Shown here: piece after piece, positions 16,319 through 24,868 of the stretch
Layout: the number at the start of each line of letters is the position of its first letter
Position numbering within the stretch: position 1 is the first letter of the stretch
NCBI GenBank assembly: GCA_049840935.1
Contig: JASGJA010000010.1
Location: 62,001-126,000, forward strand
Length of the DNA: 64,000 nucleotides
Source of the DNA: Mesorhizobium_G sp049840935
Lineage (GTDB): Bacteria > Pseudomonadota > Alphaproteobacteria > Rhizobiales > Rhizobiaceae
Direction: 5' to 3'
Made by a program: the position numbers and the translations under genes
The notes under the pieces: model-generated
What the model saw: only the letters and a program-made list of their open reading frames with translations
The model's database searches: none
Told to the model about the DNA's origin: nothing

Positions 16319-18520
16319 ATGCGATCCAGATCATGCCTTCTCGCGCTCGCTACATTGCTGGCAGGGCCTACCACCTCTGCCGCATTGGCTGAGCAGAACT
16401 TCAACCGCATCGCGACATTTCCCGTTGCTGACAATCTGCCCGCGGATTCAGCGAAAGAGACATTAACCTCCGCTGAAATCATTACCGCCAGCGAAGACGG
16501 CAACACGCTGGTCTATTCCGACAGTCCGCTCGGCGCGATCGGCTTCATCGACATAACGAATGCAAGCCAACCTGCCCCCGGAGGTTCGGTCAAAGTGGGT
16601 GGCGAACCGACTTCGGTCGCTCAGCGCGGCGGCAAAGTGTTCGCCGGTGTCAACACCTCGAAAAGTTTCACTGACCCGTCCGGAAAACTGGCTATCATCG
16701 ACTTGGCGTCGAAAAAGGTCGAGTCAAGTTGCGACCTTGGTGGCCAACCCGATTCTGTTGCCGTCAGCAAGGATGGGCGTTTTATTGCCATTGCGATCGA
16801 AAATGAACGCGACGAAGATCTGAATGACGGCGCGCTGCCGCAAATGCCTGCAGGCAACCTCAAGATCGTGCAGATCGCAAATGGAACCGCCGACTGCGCT
16901 TCTATCCGCACGGTTGATCTGAGCGGGATAGCGCTGATCTCGCCCGAAGACCCGGAGCCGGAATTCGTAGCGTTCAACGATGCTGGCGAAATCGCGGTCA
17001 CGCTTCAGGAGAACAACCACATTGCAATCGTCGATGCCGAAACCGGAAAAGTGACCTCGCATTTTTCCGCCGGAACTGTGACGCTGGAAAACGTAGATAC
17101 AAAAAAAGATGGCTCGCTGGATTTCTCAGGCAAGATTGAGAATGCCCCGCGCGAACCCGACGCAGTAAAATGGATCGATAATGACCGGCTCATAACCGCC
17201 AATGAGGGTGACTGGAAAGGCGGCACGCGCGGCTTCTCAATCTTCTCCAAATCCGGCGAAGTGCTGTTCGAGTCCGGGACCTCGTTGGAATATGAGGCCG
17301 CCAATGTCGGTCACTACCCGGAACACCGCAACAAGAAGGGCATCGAGCCCGAAGGGCTCGATGCCGCAACATACGGCGCGGACCGCCTGCTGTTCATTGG
17401 CGCAGAGCGTGCCTCCATCGTGGGTGTCTACAAAGACACGGGAGGTGAGCCACAGTTTCTTCAGATATTGCCCTCTGGCGTGGGACCGGAAGGACTGCTC
17501 GCAATCTCGCAACGCAATCTGTTCGTCACATCTAACGAAACCGATCTTGTTGAAGATGGCCTCGCTCGTTCGCATGTGATGATCTATGAGCGCACCGAGG
17601 GTCCTGCCATCTACCCGATGCTGACGGCATTACTGACCGACAACGGCATGCCCATGGGATGGGGTGCAATGTCCGGTCTAACTGCCGATCCGCAGGTTTC
17701 CGGCAAGCTTTATGCGGTTTCGGATTCAGTTTTTTCCGGTGCTCCAGCCATCTACACGATTGACGCGACCAAAACGCCGAGCTTGATCACGACCAAGACC
17801 ATCGTCAAGCGCGGAGCATATCCGGCACAAAAACTTGATCTCGAAGGTATTGCTACCGATGGGAACGACGGATTTTGGCTCGCAACCGAGGGTAATAGCG
17901 CCAAACTGACGCCGCACGGTATCCTGCACATCGATGCGTCCGGCAAGATCGACGAAGAAATAGGCTTGCCGGCTGAGTTGCTCGCTGGCGAAACGCGCTT
18001 CGGTCTTGAAGGCATAACCACAATCGGCACCGGCGACGACCTGACGCTTGTGGCCGCCGTGCAACGCGAATGGAAGGATGACCCGAAAGGTCAGGTGAAA
18101 CTGGTTGCCTATCATCCCGAAAGCAAGGCGTGGTCGGCAGCGCGCTATCCCCTCGAGAAGGCGGACGGAGGTTGGATGGGGCTTTCGGAAATCACCGCTT
18201 ATGATGGCAAGCTTTACATCATTGAGCGCGACAACCTCATCGGCACATCGGCCAAGGTGAAGCGCATCTACGCCGTGTCCTTGGAAGACTTCAAGCCAGT
18301 AAGCTTGGAAAGGGAATTGCCGCTCGTTCAAAAGACACTGGTGCGGGATCTGTTGTCTGATCTGAAGTCTGCGACCAATGGCTATGTGGTGGATAAGGTT
18401 GAGGGCTTCACCATCGACAAGAATGGCAATGCCTTCGTGGTCACGGACAATGACGGCGTCGACGATTCATCCGGAGAAACCCTCTTCCTAAAACTCGGCA
18501 ACATTGTTTCTACGCAATGA
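16319..18520 (+). CDS. Secreted phytase-like esterase (esterase-like activity of phytase family)
   Basis: 733 residues with a clear Sec signal peptide (RSRSCLLALATLLAGPTTSAALA). The N-terminal half is a beta-propeller of repeated strands (VYSDSPLGAIGFIDI, KLAIIDLASKKV, HIAIVDAETGKV, KGIEPEGLDA). The C-terminal half matches the phytase-like/esterase-like domain (MGWGAMSGLTADPQVSGKLYAVSDS, LDLEGIATDGNDGFWLATEGN, RFGLEGITT, DGGWMGLSEITAYDGKLYIIERDN). The family is thought to hydrolyse phosphoesters in the periplasm. The ATG at 16319 has AAGGAG upstream. The Pho box supports induction under phosphate starvation, which fits a phosphate-scavenging role (inference). Confidence 0.85.
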   Translation: MRSRSCLLALATLLAGPTTSAALAEQNFNRIATFPVADNLPADSAKETLTSAEIITASEDGNTLVYSDSPLGAIGFIDITNASQPAPGGSVKVGGEPTSVAQRGGKVFAGVNTSKSFTDPSGKLAIIDLASKKVESSCDLGGQPDSVAVSKDGRFIAIAIENERDEDLNDGALPQMPAGNLKIVQIANGTADCASIRTVDLSGIALISPEDPEPEFVAFNDAGEIAVTLQENNHIAIVDAETGKVTSHFSAGTVTLENVDTKKDGSLDFSGKIENAPREPDAVKWIDNDRLITANEGDWKGGTRGFSIFSKSGEVLFESGTSLEYEAANVGHYPEHRNKKGIEPEGLDAATYGADRLLFIGAERASIVGVYKDTGGEPQFLQILPSGVGPEGLLAISQRNLFVTSNETDLVEDGLARSHVMIYERTEGPAIYPMLTALLTDNGMPMGWGAMSGLTADPQVSGKLYAVSDSVFSGAPAIYTIDATKTPSLITTKTIVKRGAYPAQKLDLEGIATDGNDGFWLATEGNSAKLTPHGILHIDASGKIDEEIGLPAELLAGETRFGLEGITTIGTGDDLTLVAAVQREWKDDPKGQVKLVAYHPESKAWSAARYPLEKADGGWMGLSEITAYDGKLYIIERDNLIGTSAKVKRIYAVSLEDFKPVSLERELPLVQKTLVRDLLSDLKSATNGYVVDKVEGFTIDKNGNAFVVTDNDGVDDSSGETLFLKLGNIVSTQ

Positions 18521-18526
18521 CCTAAA

Positions 18527-18559
18527 CGACTGGTCGTGGTTCAGCGCCCCGGCCAGTCG
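18527..18559 (+). terminator. Candidate hairpin after phytase-like gene
   Basis: CGACTGG (18527-18533) pairs with CCAGTCG (18553-18559), just after the stop codon. There is no U-run. The rest of the stretch to 18794 shows no supported feature. Confidence 0.35.
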
Positions 18560-18794
18560 CTCTTCAGAAAAATACGTTCTTGCGTGAGTGATTTCGGCCG
18601 CCTTTATGGCATTTGCTCAACATCACATCATCAAGCCGCGCAGCAATGCAGCCGCCTCCTTGAAAATCCATAGTGGCGGCATTGTTGCTGACGGCCTTCA
18701 TGCCGGCAGCTCTCAGCATACACAATTGTTATCTGCGCTCTGTGTGCATACAGGCATCACTGACGTCCGCCCCTCGCGATAGAAGGCGAACGCA

Positions 18795-19640
18795 TCAATT
18801 TGTGGTGGTTGCCACGGCAAACCCACACTGTTTCTGCTCCATCTCAATCTGCTTCGTGATCCTTATGGCATTCTGCGCATAAGCTTCCGTCACCGACCCA
18901 CTATTGACCCTCTTGTCCTTGAGTGGGCTGACGTTGGCACAAAGATGGAACACATGCGTGTCAGCAGATTTCTGAGCACCCTCTTCGGGCGCAATCCAAT
19001 ATACAACGTCCTGACCGTTGGGATTTTCGGCAGTTTTGGTTGCTGCGGTGATCGTACCCGTATCTTTGGCGATATCCTGCGCCTGAGCCGCAACCTCTGG
19101 CGAACAGGCAGTTGTCGGTTGGCCCGTTTTTATCTGGGTCGCGCATTCGTTCATGTCCTGCGTATACTGCTCGATTGATGGAGGCTGATAACTCACCCCG
19201 ATCAATGTAGCGATCACAGCCAGAACCGCGCCGACCCCGCCGGCAACTTTCTTGCTTCGAGGATCTAGATTCTTGTCGTTCAATATAAGGAGGATCAACG
19301 GAACGAAGGCGATCAGCGTGATGATCGCACCAAGCTGATTCTGGAAAAAGAAACGGGCTTTGTCGGATGCGCGGGCCGGATCTTTCTCGTTGGCTCGCTT
19401 CCAAAGGAAGTTGCCGATGATTGCGAAGACCGCGATGCCGATCAGAAGGCCAACCAACAGGGATAGGTTGCCTTCATTGAACTTGCCCTTATAGAGCATG
19501 ATAATACCGTAAATCTCGCCGCCGATAGCAATAAGCCACGAGATCGCCGCCATGATGCGCAGCGTCGCTGCAGAGGATTTCTGCCCTTGCGAGGCCTGCC
19601 AGTCTTTAGTGACGTCTCGTTCCGGCTTGGTGTCGCTCAT
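18795..19640 (-). CDS. Membrane protein of unknown function with periplasmic C-terminal domain
   Basis: 281 residues. A charged N-terminus of about 27 residues, then four hydrophobic segments (about 28-48, 60-78, 100-120 and 130-148), then a soluble domain (about 150-281) with four cysteines (MNECATQ, TACSPEV, FHLCANVS, QKQCGFA) that could form two disulfides if periplasmic. I do not recognise the family. The ATG at 19640 is preferred to GTG 19643 because AAGGGGAA has proper spacing. It stands alone between larger gaps. Confidence 0.7.
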   Translation of the reverse strand: MSDTKPERDVTKDWQASQGQKSSAATLRIMAAISWLIAIGGEIYGIIMLYKGKFNEGNLSLLVGLLIGIAVFAIIGNFLWKRANEKDPARASDKARFFFQNQLGAIITLIAFVPLILLILNDKNLDPRSKKVAGGVGAVLAVIATLIGVSYQPPSIEQYTQDMNECATQIKTGQPTTACSPEVAAQAQDIAKDTGTITAATKTAENPNGQDVVYWIAPEEGAQKSADTHVFHLCANVSPLKDKRVNSGSVTEAYAQNAIRITKQIEMEQKQCGFAVATTTN

Positions 19641-20044
19641 CACGAATTCCCCTTATAACGTCTTTGTGGTCTGCCCCACGAGGTGATGAAAAATGGGAGC
19701 GTCACCACAGGCTTCGACTCCATTTATATTACGCGGTCGCCTATGCGTCCACTTGAGCAACAATCCCAACCACTAGTCCAAATTATGACCGGCAACAGCT
19801 CTAAGACAGCCACCTGCTCAAAAACGCTTACGACCCATGACCATCGCCCTTGGCGACTGTGTCGCAAGGGCAAAGTCATCTTTCATCGAGACGATCCGAT
19901 TTTGCCGCCTCGATACACGTGGAACGATCAATAGAACACTAAGCCGTCGCCTGAGGCGCAAGAGACGCTGATTCCGAACGCATCCTTTTACGAGGCGCCG
20001 AAATTACCTATTTCGATTTGCTTCAATCGCGATCAGCGGCTCTG
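19641..20044. other. Intergenic stretch without a supported gene
   Basis: About 400 bp between two convergent-facing neighbours. One 83-codon plus-strand reading frame (19683-19934) has no recognisable similarity and no good ribosome binding site, so I do not call it. No repeat, tRNA or promoter motif stands out. Confidence 0.5.
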
Positions 20045-20959
20045 CTAATCAAGGAATTCCATTACAGCCTTTATGGTTGCTGCAGGATTTTCTTCCATGA
20101 TCCAATGCCCGGAGTCTGGGATTACGCCCTCCGTAACATTTTCGGCAGCGAAGCGCATAACGACTGCCATCTGCGGACCGAACGACTGTTCTCCACCGAT
20201 AGCCAGCACCGGCATCCGAAGCTTACCATTGCTCGCAAGAAACGCCTTGTTGTCGATAGCATCCTGATCGAATGCAGCAAATTGAGCAAATCCGGAGTGC
20301 ATTGCGCCGGGTTGCGCGTAAAGAGAAGCATAGTGTTCTCTGGAAGCTTCATCGAAACGGGATGGGTCAGCTGAAAACTCGTTCCAGAAGCGGTCAAGAT
20401 ATATTCGCTCCCTCCCTGCCACGAGACGTTCCATGTCGGGGCCACCAAACCTGAAGTGCCAGAGAAGAGGGTTTTTGAGGATTTCTTCCCACGGCCCGAT
20501 GCCTGGAACCGGTGCATCAATCAGCACGAACCGGGAAACCTGATCGGGGTGCTGTACGGCGAAAGCAAAGCCAACCATGTTTCCAATATCATGGGTGACG
20601 AGTTCAACCGTCTGAACGTCGAGCGCGCGGAGGACCTCTTCCATATCATTCGCTTGCGTCTTTTTATCGTATCCCGTTGCCGGGTGGGAAGAGAGGCCCA
20701 TGCCCCGAAGATCCGGCACGATAACGGTATGGTCCTTCATCATTTCCACCGCGAGTGGTTCCCACATGTCGCCTGTCTCGCCATAGCCGTGCAGCATCAG
20801 GACTGCGGGACCGCTGCCGCCTACGCGCACATGGATAGTTGCACCCTGAACCTGGACCTCACGTATTTCAAAGCTGGCCGGAAACGGTTTGATCTCCGCA
20901 GAAGCGGGTTGCATCGCTAAAAGGAGTAGTGCCGCAGTCGCCGCTATCGATCTTAACAT
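20045..20959 (-). CDS. Secreted alpha/beta hydrolase, epoxide hydrolase/dehalogenase-like (Asp nucleophile)
   Basis: 304 residues with a signal peptide (LRSIAATAALLLLAMQPASA). The fold shows HGYGETGDMW (oxyanion strand HG), DLRGMGLSS, and the nucleophile elbow THDIGNMVG, where Asp replaces the Ser of esterases as in epoxide hydrolases and haloalkane/haloacetate dehalogenases. The cap domain follows (about 165-225), and PDSGHWIMEE carries the catalytic His. An exported Asp-type hydrolase suggests a periplasmic substrate. It is divergent from a TetR gene 100 bp away, with a palindrome 16 bp before each start, so it is probably repressed by that TetR. Confidence 0.88.
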   Translation of the reverse strand: MLRSIAATAALLLLAMQPASAEIKPFPASFEIREVQVQGATIHVRVGGSGPAVLMLHGYGETGDMWEPLAVEMMKDHTVIVPDLRGMGLSSHPATGYDKKTQANDMEEVLRALDVQTVELVTHDIGNMVGFAFAVQHPDQVSRFVLIDAPVPGIGPWEEILKNPLLWHFRFGGPDMERLVAGRERIYLDRFWNEFSADPSRFDEASREHYASLYAQPGAMHSGFAQFAAFDQDAIDNKAFLASNGKLRMPVLAIGGEQSFGPQMAVVMRFAAENVTEGVIPDSGHWIMEENPAATIKAVMEFLD

Positions 20960-20975
20960 CGCAAACCCCTCCTAT

Positions 20976-20995
20976 TATGTATCGGTCGATACATA
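20976..20995. promoter_or_regulatory. Palindromic operator 1 (TetR/hydrolase intergenic)
   Basis: TATGTATCG-GT-CGATACATA: a perfect nine-base inverted repeat with a two-base centre, 16 bp upstream of the hydrolase start codon. Confidence 0.65.
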
Positions 20996-21031
20996 AATGC
21001 GCAGGTCGATTTGTACGTCAAGCCTATTATA

Positions 21032-21043
21032 TACCGATCGGTA
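21032..21043. promoter_or_regulatory. Palindromic operator 2 (TetR/hydrolase intergenic)
   Basis: TACCGATCGGTA, a perfect 12-base palindrome 16 bp before the TetR start codon. It shares the ATAC/CGATCGGTA-like core with operator 1; the centres are 52 bp apart, close to five helical turns. Confidence 0.6.
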
Positions 21044-21059
21044 CAAAGAGGGTTGGGTG

Positions 21060-21647
21060 ATGACTTTAGGCAGACCGCGGGAATTCGATAAGGAGACGGC
21101 AATTGTTCAGGCGATGCGGCTCTTCTGGCGCAAAGGCTACGAAGGCACCTCAATGTCGGATTTGACCGACGAGTTAGGAATCACGCGCACAAGTATCTAT
21201 GCTGCATTTGGCAACAAGGAGTCGTTATTCCTCAAGGTTCTGGATAGATACGATCAGGAAACGGCGCATTTCATAGACACGTCCTTGAACGCCCCAACGT
21301 CACGTGCAGTTGCTGAAGGTTTGCTATATGGTGCGTGCGCCTTTCATTCTGAGACAAATAATCCCGCTGGGTGCCTCATGGTGCATGGCGCCTTGGTCGG
21401 TGACGATATAAGTGAGGCAGTTCGCAAAGAGACTCGAGAGCGACGCAACCGGCTGACCGATCGGATCACGGAGCGTTTGGCGCGTGCACAGGTCGAGGGT
21501 GACTTGCGTCAGAATGCTAAGCCTGCAGCTTTGGCCAGGTATCTGGTTTCAGTATTGCGTGGTATCGCCGTCGAAGCGGCGAGCGGAGCAAAGCCAGATG
21601 GGCTTCGAGACGTCGCGGATATTGCGCTCACCGCATGGCCGAGCTGA
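21060..21647 (+). CDS. TetR family transcriptional regulator
   Basis: 195 residues. The N-terminal HTH is GRPREFDKETAIVQAMRLF then WRKGYEGTSMSDLTDELGI and TRTSIYAAFGNKESLF, the standard TetR three-helix form. The C-terminal ligand domain has the pattern NNPAGCLMVHGALVGDD seen in TetR members that control short-chain hydrolases and reductases. The ATG at 21060 gives the usual N-terminus; the upstream in-frame ATG at 20997 would run through the operator region. Likely autoregulated and a repressor of the divergent hydrolase (inference from operators). Confidence 0.93.
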   Translation: MTLGRPREFDKETAIVQAMRLFWRKGYEGTSMSDLTDELGITRTSIYAAFGNKESLFLKVLDRYDQETAHFIDTSLNAPTSRAVAEGLLYGACAFHSETNNPAGCLMVHGALVGDDISEAVRKETRERRNRLTDRITERLARAQVEGDLRQNAKPAALARYLVSVLRGIAVEAASGAKPDGLRDVADIALTAWPS

Positions 21648-21794
21648 CCGAACCTGATACGCATCACGGTCGACTCAAATCCGTAGCAAAAGTCAGGAGT
21701 AGCAACTGTCACAGGTGGCGGATTCTGGATTTGCAGTAGCGTACCGGCAAAGGACGTCATACTGTTTCTAGGGTCCTGAAACTTGAGGTCATGA

Positions 21795-22244
21795 ATGCGC
21801 AGGTTAGCGCTCAGTTACTTGACTATAATTCTCATCCTTGCTGCCCCGCTGACAGCCCTAGCTGACCCCGCAAACGATGAGATCGAAATCCGCGAGAGGC
21901 TTCATCAGTGGCGTACAGCGTTCAATGCGCGAGATGTACAAGGGGCCTGTGATCTTTTTGCCCACGACCTCAAATACGCTGTCCCGGGTCATACACACGG
22001 AACCTACAGGACGATGTGTGGCAACTTCGAAAAGTTGTTTGCCAAACCGGGACTGAAGTTCACTTACGCAAAACCCGACATTCACGAGATACTAATATCG
22101 GGCGATCTTGGCATCGTTCGACTGACATGGACGCTCACGACGGATGCAGATGGCGATCAGGAAGCCAGTGTTGAAGAAGGAATAGACGTCTTTCGGAGAC
22201 AAGCCGATGGGAAATGGTCCATCACGAAGTTTATCGCATTCTAG
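21795..22244 (+). CDS. Secreted SnoaL-like (NTF2-fold) protein
   Basis: 149 residues. Signal peptide RRLALSYLTIILILAAPLTALA, then an NTF2/SnoaL-like domain: EIEIRERLHQWRTAFNARDVQGACDLFA, with the closing strands LGIVRLTWTLT and VFRRQADGKWSITKFIAF. The cone-shaped fold binds small hydrophobic ligands or acts as an isomerase/dehydratase, but catalytic residues cannot be assigned. GAGG lies seven bases before the ATG. It stands alone. Confidence 0.82.
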   Translation: MRRLALSYLTIILILAAPLTALADPANDEIEIRERLHQWRTAFNARDVQGACDLFAHDLKYAVPGHTHGTYRTMCGNFEKLFAKPGLKFTYAKPDIHEILISGDLGIVRLTWTLTTDADGDQEASVEEGIDVFRRQADGKWSITKFIAF

Positions 22245-22387
22245 GCCAACAAGGTTTGACCGTTCTGCTGTTTTTGTCCCGCAGCGGTTGGGCGGCTTTC
22301 AAGAGAGAGTTCTGTCAGTTCGTTTAGGGTACCGACGAAATTAAAATGCAAAGTATGAATTATCTTAAAGGCTTGTACAGCATCTTA

Positions 22388-22476
22388 TGGCGGACGAGAG
22401 GGATTCGAACCCTCGATAGAGTTGCCCCTATACACGCGTTCCAGGCGTGCGCCTTCAACCACTCGGCCACCTGTCC
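22388..22476 (-). tRNA. tRNA-Ser (GGA), copy 1, one base short in the acceptor stem
   Basis: The full tRNA-Ser architecture is readable on the minus strand: D-arm GGCCGAGTGG, anticodon arm CACGC-CTGGAAC-GCGTG (anticodon GGA), long variable arm GTATAGGGGCAACTCTATC, T-arm GAGGG-TTCGAAT-CCCTC, encoded CCA. The 3' acceptor strand is TCGTCC instead of TCTGTCC, so one base is missing compared with copy 2 and the acceptor stem cannot pair fully. Either a degenerate duplicate or a sequencing error. Confidence 0.85.
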
Positions 22477-22527
22477 GTTGCGCTGCAGAAAATCAGCGGC
22501 GCGCGGCTCGTCGAGTCGATCCGAACA
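22388..22527. repeat. Direct repeat copy A (tRNA-Ser plus about 50 bp)
   Basis: About 140 bp nearly identical to 23555-23696. It covers the whole tRNA gene and about 50 bp of its upstream flank (through GCGCTGCAGAAAATCAGCGG and the following cgatcc), and differs by a few substitutions and single-base indels. Confidence 0.8.
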
Positions 22528-22817
22528 GGCAGTACCTCTCACGCCAGTCAAATGTTTTTGCCGACTGGCTTGAAGTGCTGCTGAAGCGACAGTTCTTGGA
22601 ATAGCCAACCGAAAGCACGAGCGAGTTGATTTTGGTGCGTTTCGTACAGCAACACAGAAAGAACTGCGCACAGGTTCTTCAAAATCACAAAATTAGTAAA
22701 AATGATGGAGGCGAAGTGTGTTCTCCACTGGTGTTCTCAGCATTGGAAATTCACCACTTTTTTGAGAACAGCCAACGGATGTCAAAAGATCTCTGTTCTC
22801 AACCGCCTATTCGCGTT
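22528..22817. other. AT-rich intergenic stretch with clustered GAGAAC hexamers
   Basis: No gene supported. GAGAAC (or GTTCTC) occurs at 22720, 22733, 22764 and 22795, plus 22883 just inside the next gene: five in about 170 bp, four of them in the longer form TGAGAAC. Function unknown. Confidence 0.5.
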
Positions 22818-23361
22818 CTATTTTCCTTTATAATTCCTAATTATGCTTTCGTATGTGGCGATGGATTTTTCATAATCTCTTTGAGAACGTGAACTCAAAG
22901 TGAAAATCAAATAGAAATCGCCTTCCTCGGCATATGAAACATGCTCCCAATTGCCGTTATTTTCCGGAATAAAGCTCAATGAGCGCAGCTGCGTTCCGTC
23001 AGCAGTCGCTAGCGAATTTACTTCTTTAATCTCAATGCCAGAACTGGATTCCAAAATGTTTTTCTTATCATCTTCGATAAACTGATCTAAGGGTTTTATA
23101 TTAGGAATTCGAGGTTTATATTGCGCACGCGCATAAATCACCGATTCTGCATTTGCAAAAGTATATCCATCAGGCGCAAGGGCTTTAGATCCATAATGAT
23201 AGCTCTGTTCTTTATCTTGATGCCATCCTTTTGGTATTTCTAACTTCGGCCACCAGAACATTAATATGCCATTTGAATTGGGAACAGCAATTCTTTCAAT
23301 CTCGGCAAATGCAAGGGCGGGTAATAAGCTAATTGAGAGCGCTTAAAATAATTATTTTCAT
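22818..23361 (-). pseudogene. Small secreted protein of unknown function, frameshifted in signal peptide
   Basis: Most of the protein (147 residues from 23261 down) is open: FWWPKLEIPKGWHQDKEQSY..., ending with SRSQRDYEKSIATYESIIRNYKGK. Reading upstream in the same frame gives SISLLPALAFAEIERIAVPNSNGIL, the end of a signal peptide, and an ATG at 23361 starts KIIILSAL in another frame; one missing base near 23330-23336 would join them into a typical Sec signal. Base composition is much more AT-rich than the surroundings and the protein does not look alphaproteobacterial. It lies between two tRNA-Ser copies, so horizontal acquisition is plausible. Pseudogene versus sequencing error is undecided. 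No family recognised. Confidence 0.6.
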
Positions 23362-23554
23362 GGTTTTATAAAGACTGTAGACTTGTTATAGCAATATTTA
23401 AATTTAATTCTGCTTGCTGGAATAGATTGAAAATTCTTCAAAAATTGGAGCAAACGGAGAGCAATTCGGTGCAGGGTTGTGATTGGGATTGAGGCTCGCG
23501 ATCTTTCTCATCGGGCGACTGAAAAACCGCGGAGATTTTTCGTCGAAAATTGTA

Positions 23555-23644
23555 TGGCGGACAGAGAGGGATTCGAACCCTCGATAGAGTTGCCCCTATA
23601 CACGCGTTCCAGGCGTGCGCCTTCAACCACTCGGCCACCTGTCC
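23555..23644 (-). tRNA. tRNA-Ser (GGA), copy 2, intact
   Basis: 90 bases including the encoded CCA. Acceptor GGACAGG pairs with TCTGTCC (one G-U), discriminator G. Anticodon loop CTGGAAC gives anticodon GGA for UCC/UCU codons. Long variable arm typical of serine tRNA. The body is otherwise identical to copy 1. Confidence 0.95.
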
Positions 23645-23696
23645 GTTTGCGCTGCAGAAAATCAGCGGCGCGCGGCTCATCTAGTCGATCCAAACG
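23555..23696. repeat. Direct repeat copy B (tRNA-Ser plus about 50 bp)
   Basis: Second copy of the 140 bp repeat at 22388-22527, in the same orientation; the two bracket about 1.03 kb of AT-rich DNA. Confidence 0.8.
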
Positions 23697-23782
23697 GGAA
23701 TGCCAAGCCTTCCTAAGCAATTAAGTGCATGATTGCGATGTGAGGCGTAAAACCTTATCTATCCCGCAATGGAATTGCGCCG

Positions 23783-24097
23783 ATGATCCGATTTTTCTTT
23801 CGCCTGCTCGCAACCCTTGTGCTCGCCGGAGCAGTGATAATGGCCGTACTAGATGCGACTCGCACAGTTGCCGCCGGTGCGTTGGTCATGACACCGCTCG
23901 CAGACAGCTGGAGCGCGACTTTTCCTGCGTCGCTAGCCTCGGTGCAGGCCTTTCTACAGGCAAAAGTGAATTGGCTTTGGGATCCGGCGCTTACGACTAT
24001 CCTGAAATTGCCCGGATTTGCGATGTTGGGGGCCCTGGCCTTTCTGCTTTACGCAATTGGTCACAAACCCGAACATTTGCGCGACGAATGGGCCTGA
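23783..24097 (+). CDS. Conserved small membrane protein upstream of msrA
   Basis: 104 residues with an N-terminal hydrophobic segment (IRFFFRLLATLVLAGAVIMAVLDA), a linker (WSATFPASLASVQAFLQAKV) and a second hydrophobic segment (GFAMLGALAFLLYAIG), ending with a charged HKPEHLRDEWA tail, so two membrane helices. I recall similar proteins in Hyphomicrobiales but know no function. It lies 61 bp before msrA on the same strand and could be cotranscribed. Confidence 0.7.
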   Translation: MIRFFFRLLATLVLAGAVIMAVLDATRTVAAGALVMTPLADSWSATFPASLASVQAFLQAKVNWLWDPALTTILKLPGFAMLGALAFLLYAIGHKPEHLRDEWA

Positions 24098-24158
24098 ACG
24101 TAACAAACGCTTGGGATTGAGCGAATTGCTGTTCAGAAAACAAGAAAAGGACGAAGAT

Positions 24159-24827
24159 ATGTTCTTTCTAAGCGATATGCTGAACAAGAAACTGCAATTG
24201 CCGAAGGCGAATGAAGCGCTTCCCGGTCGCGCGCAGCCAATCCCTACAGCTTCCAAGCACTATGTTTCAAAGCGGCCTTTGAAAGGTCCGTATCCAGAAG
24301 GTTTACAGACCGCCTTGTTCGGGCTGGGCTGCTTCTGGGGCGCCGAGCGCCTTTTCTGGCAGACGGACGGCGTTTGGGTCACTGCGGTGGGGTATGCCGG
24401 CGGCATCACGCCAAACCCGACCTATCAGGAAACCTGCACCGGACTGACTGGTCATACAGAAGTTGTGCTGGTGGTTTTTGATCCCGACGATCGTTTCCTA
24501 CGACACACTGCTGAAGATCTTCTGGGAAGCGCATGATCCCACGCAGGGCATGCGACAGGGCAACGATGTTGGCACGACCTACCGTTCCGCGATCTACACA
24601 TTTGGCGAAGCGCAATATGACGCGGCAATCGCCTCGCGCGACGCCTATCGAGGCTTCGCTGCAAAAAGCAGGCATGAGCAAGATCACCACGGAAATTGCG
24701 CCTGCACCGGAGTTCTATTTCGCCGAGGCCGAGCATCAGCAATATCTGGCGAAGAACCCGTATGGCTATTGCTGCATTGAAGGGAACGGGCGTGTCTTGC
24801 GCCGTTCCGCAAAAAGTCGAGATGTGA
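24159..24827 (+). pseudogene. msrA: Peptide methionine sulfoxide reductase A, three frameshifts
   Basis: MsrA reduces methionine-S-sulfoxide in proteins. The N-terminal part (FFLSDMLNKKLQLPKANEAL) and the catalytic motif FGLGCFWGAERLFW are intact, then the frame changes three times, each by one extra base: near 24483-24485 (CCC for CC), near 24649-24653, and near 24782-24784 (GGG for GG). Between these the protein is well conserved (SYDTLLKIFWEAHDPTQGMR, TTYRSAIYTFGEAQYDAAIA, ITTEIAPAPEFYFAEAEHQ, YLAKNPYGYC, GTGVSCAVPQKVEM). Three independent breaks in an otherwise perfect gene point to sequencing error, though a young pseudogene cannot be excluded. A rho-independent terminator follows directly. 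Confidence 0.88.
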
Positions 24828-24831
24828 GTGT

Positions 24832-24868
24832 CATGGCTGGGTGCTTTCTGCGCCCAGCCATGGATTTT
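24832..24868 (+). terminator. Rho-independent terminator after msrA
   Basis: CATGGCTGGG (24832-24841) pairs perfectly with CCCAGCCATG (24853-24862), followed by GATTTTTC. Five bases after the msrA stop. Confidence 0.85.

Noticed and set aside
19683..19934. 83-codon plus-strand frame in an intergenic region
   Set aside because: No ribosome binding site, no motifs and irregular composition; not enough to call a gene.
22720..22738. LexA-type GTTC-N7-GTTC operator
   Set aside because: The two GTTC units are separated by nine bases instead of seven, and the other copies are in mixed orientation.
22388..23696. Integrative element with att sites in tRNA-Ser
   Set aside because: No integrase is present, the segment is only about 1 kb and the repeat covers the whole tRNA plus upstream flank, unlike normal att duplications. 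Kept only as a hypothesis.
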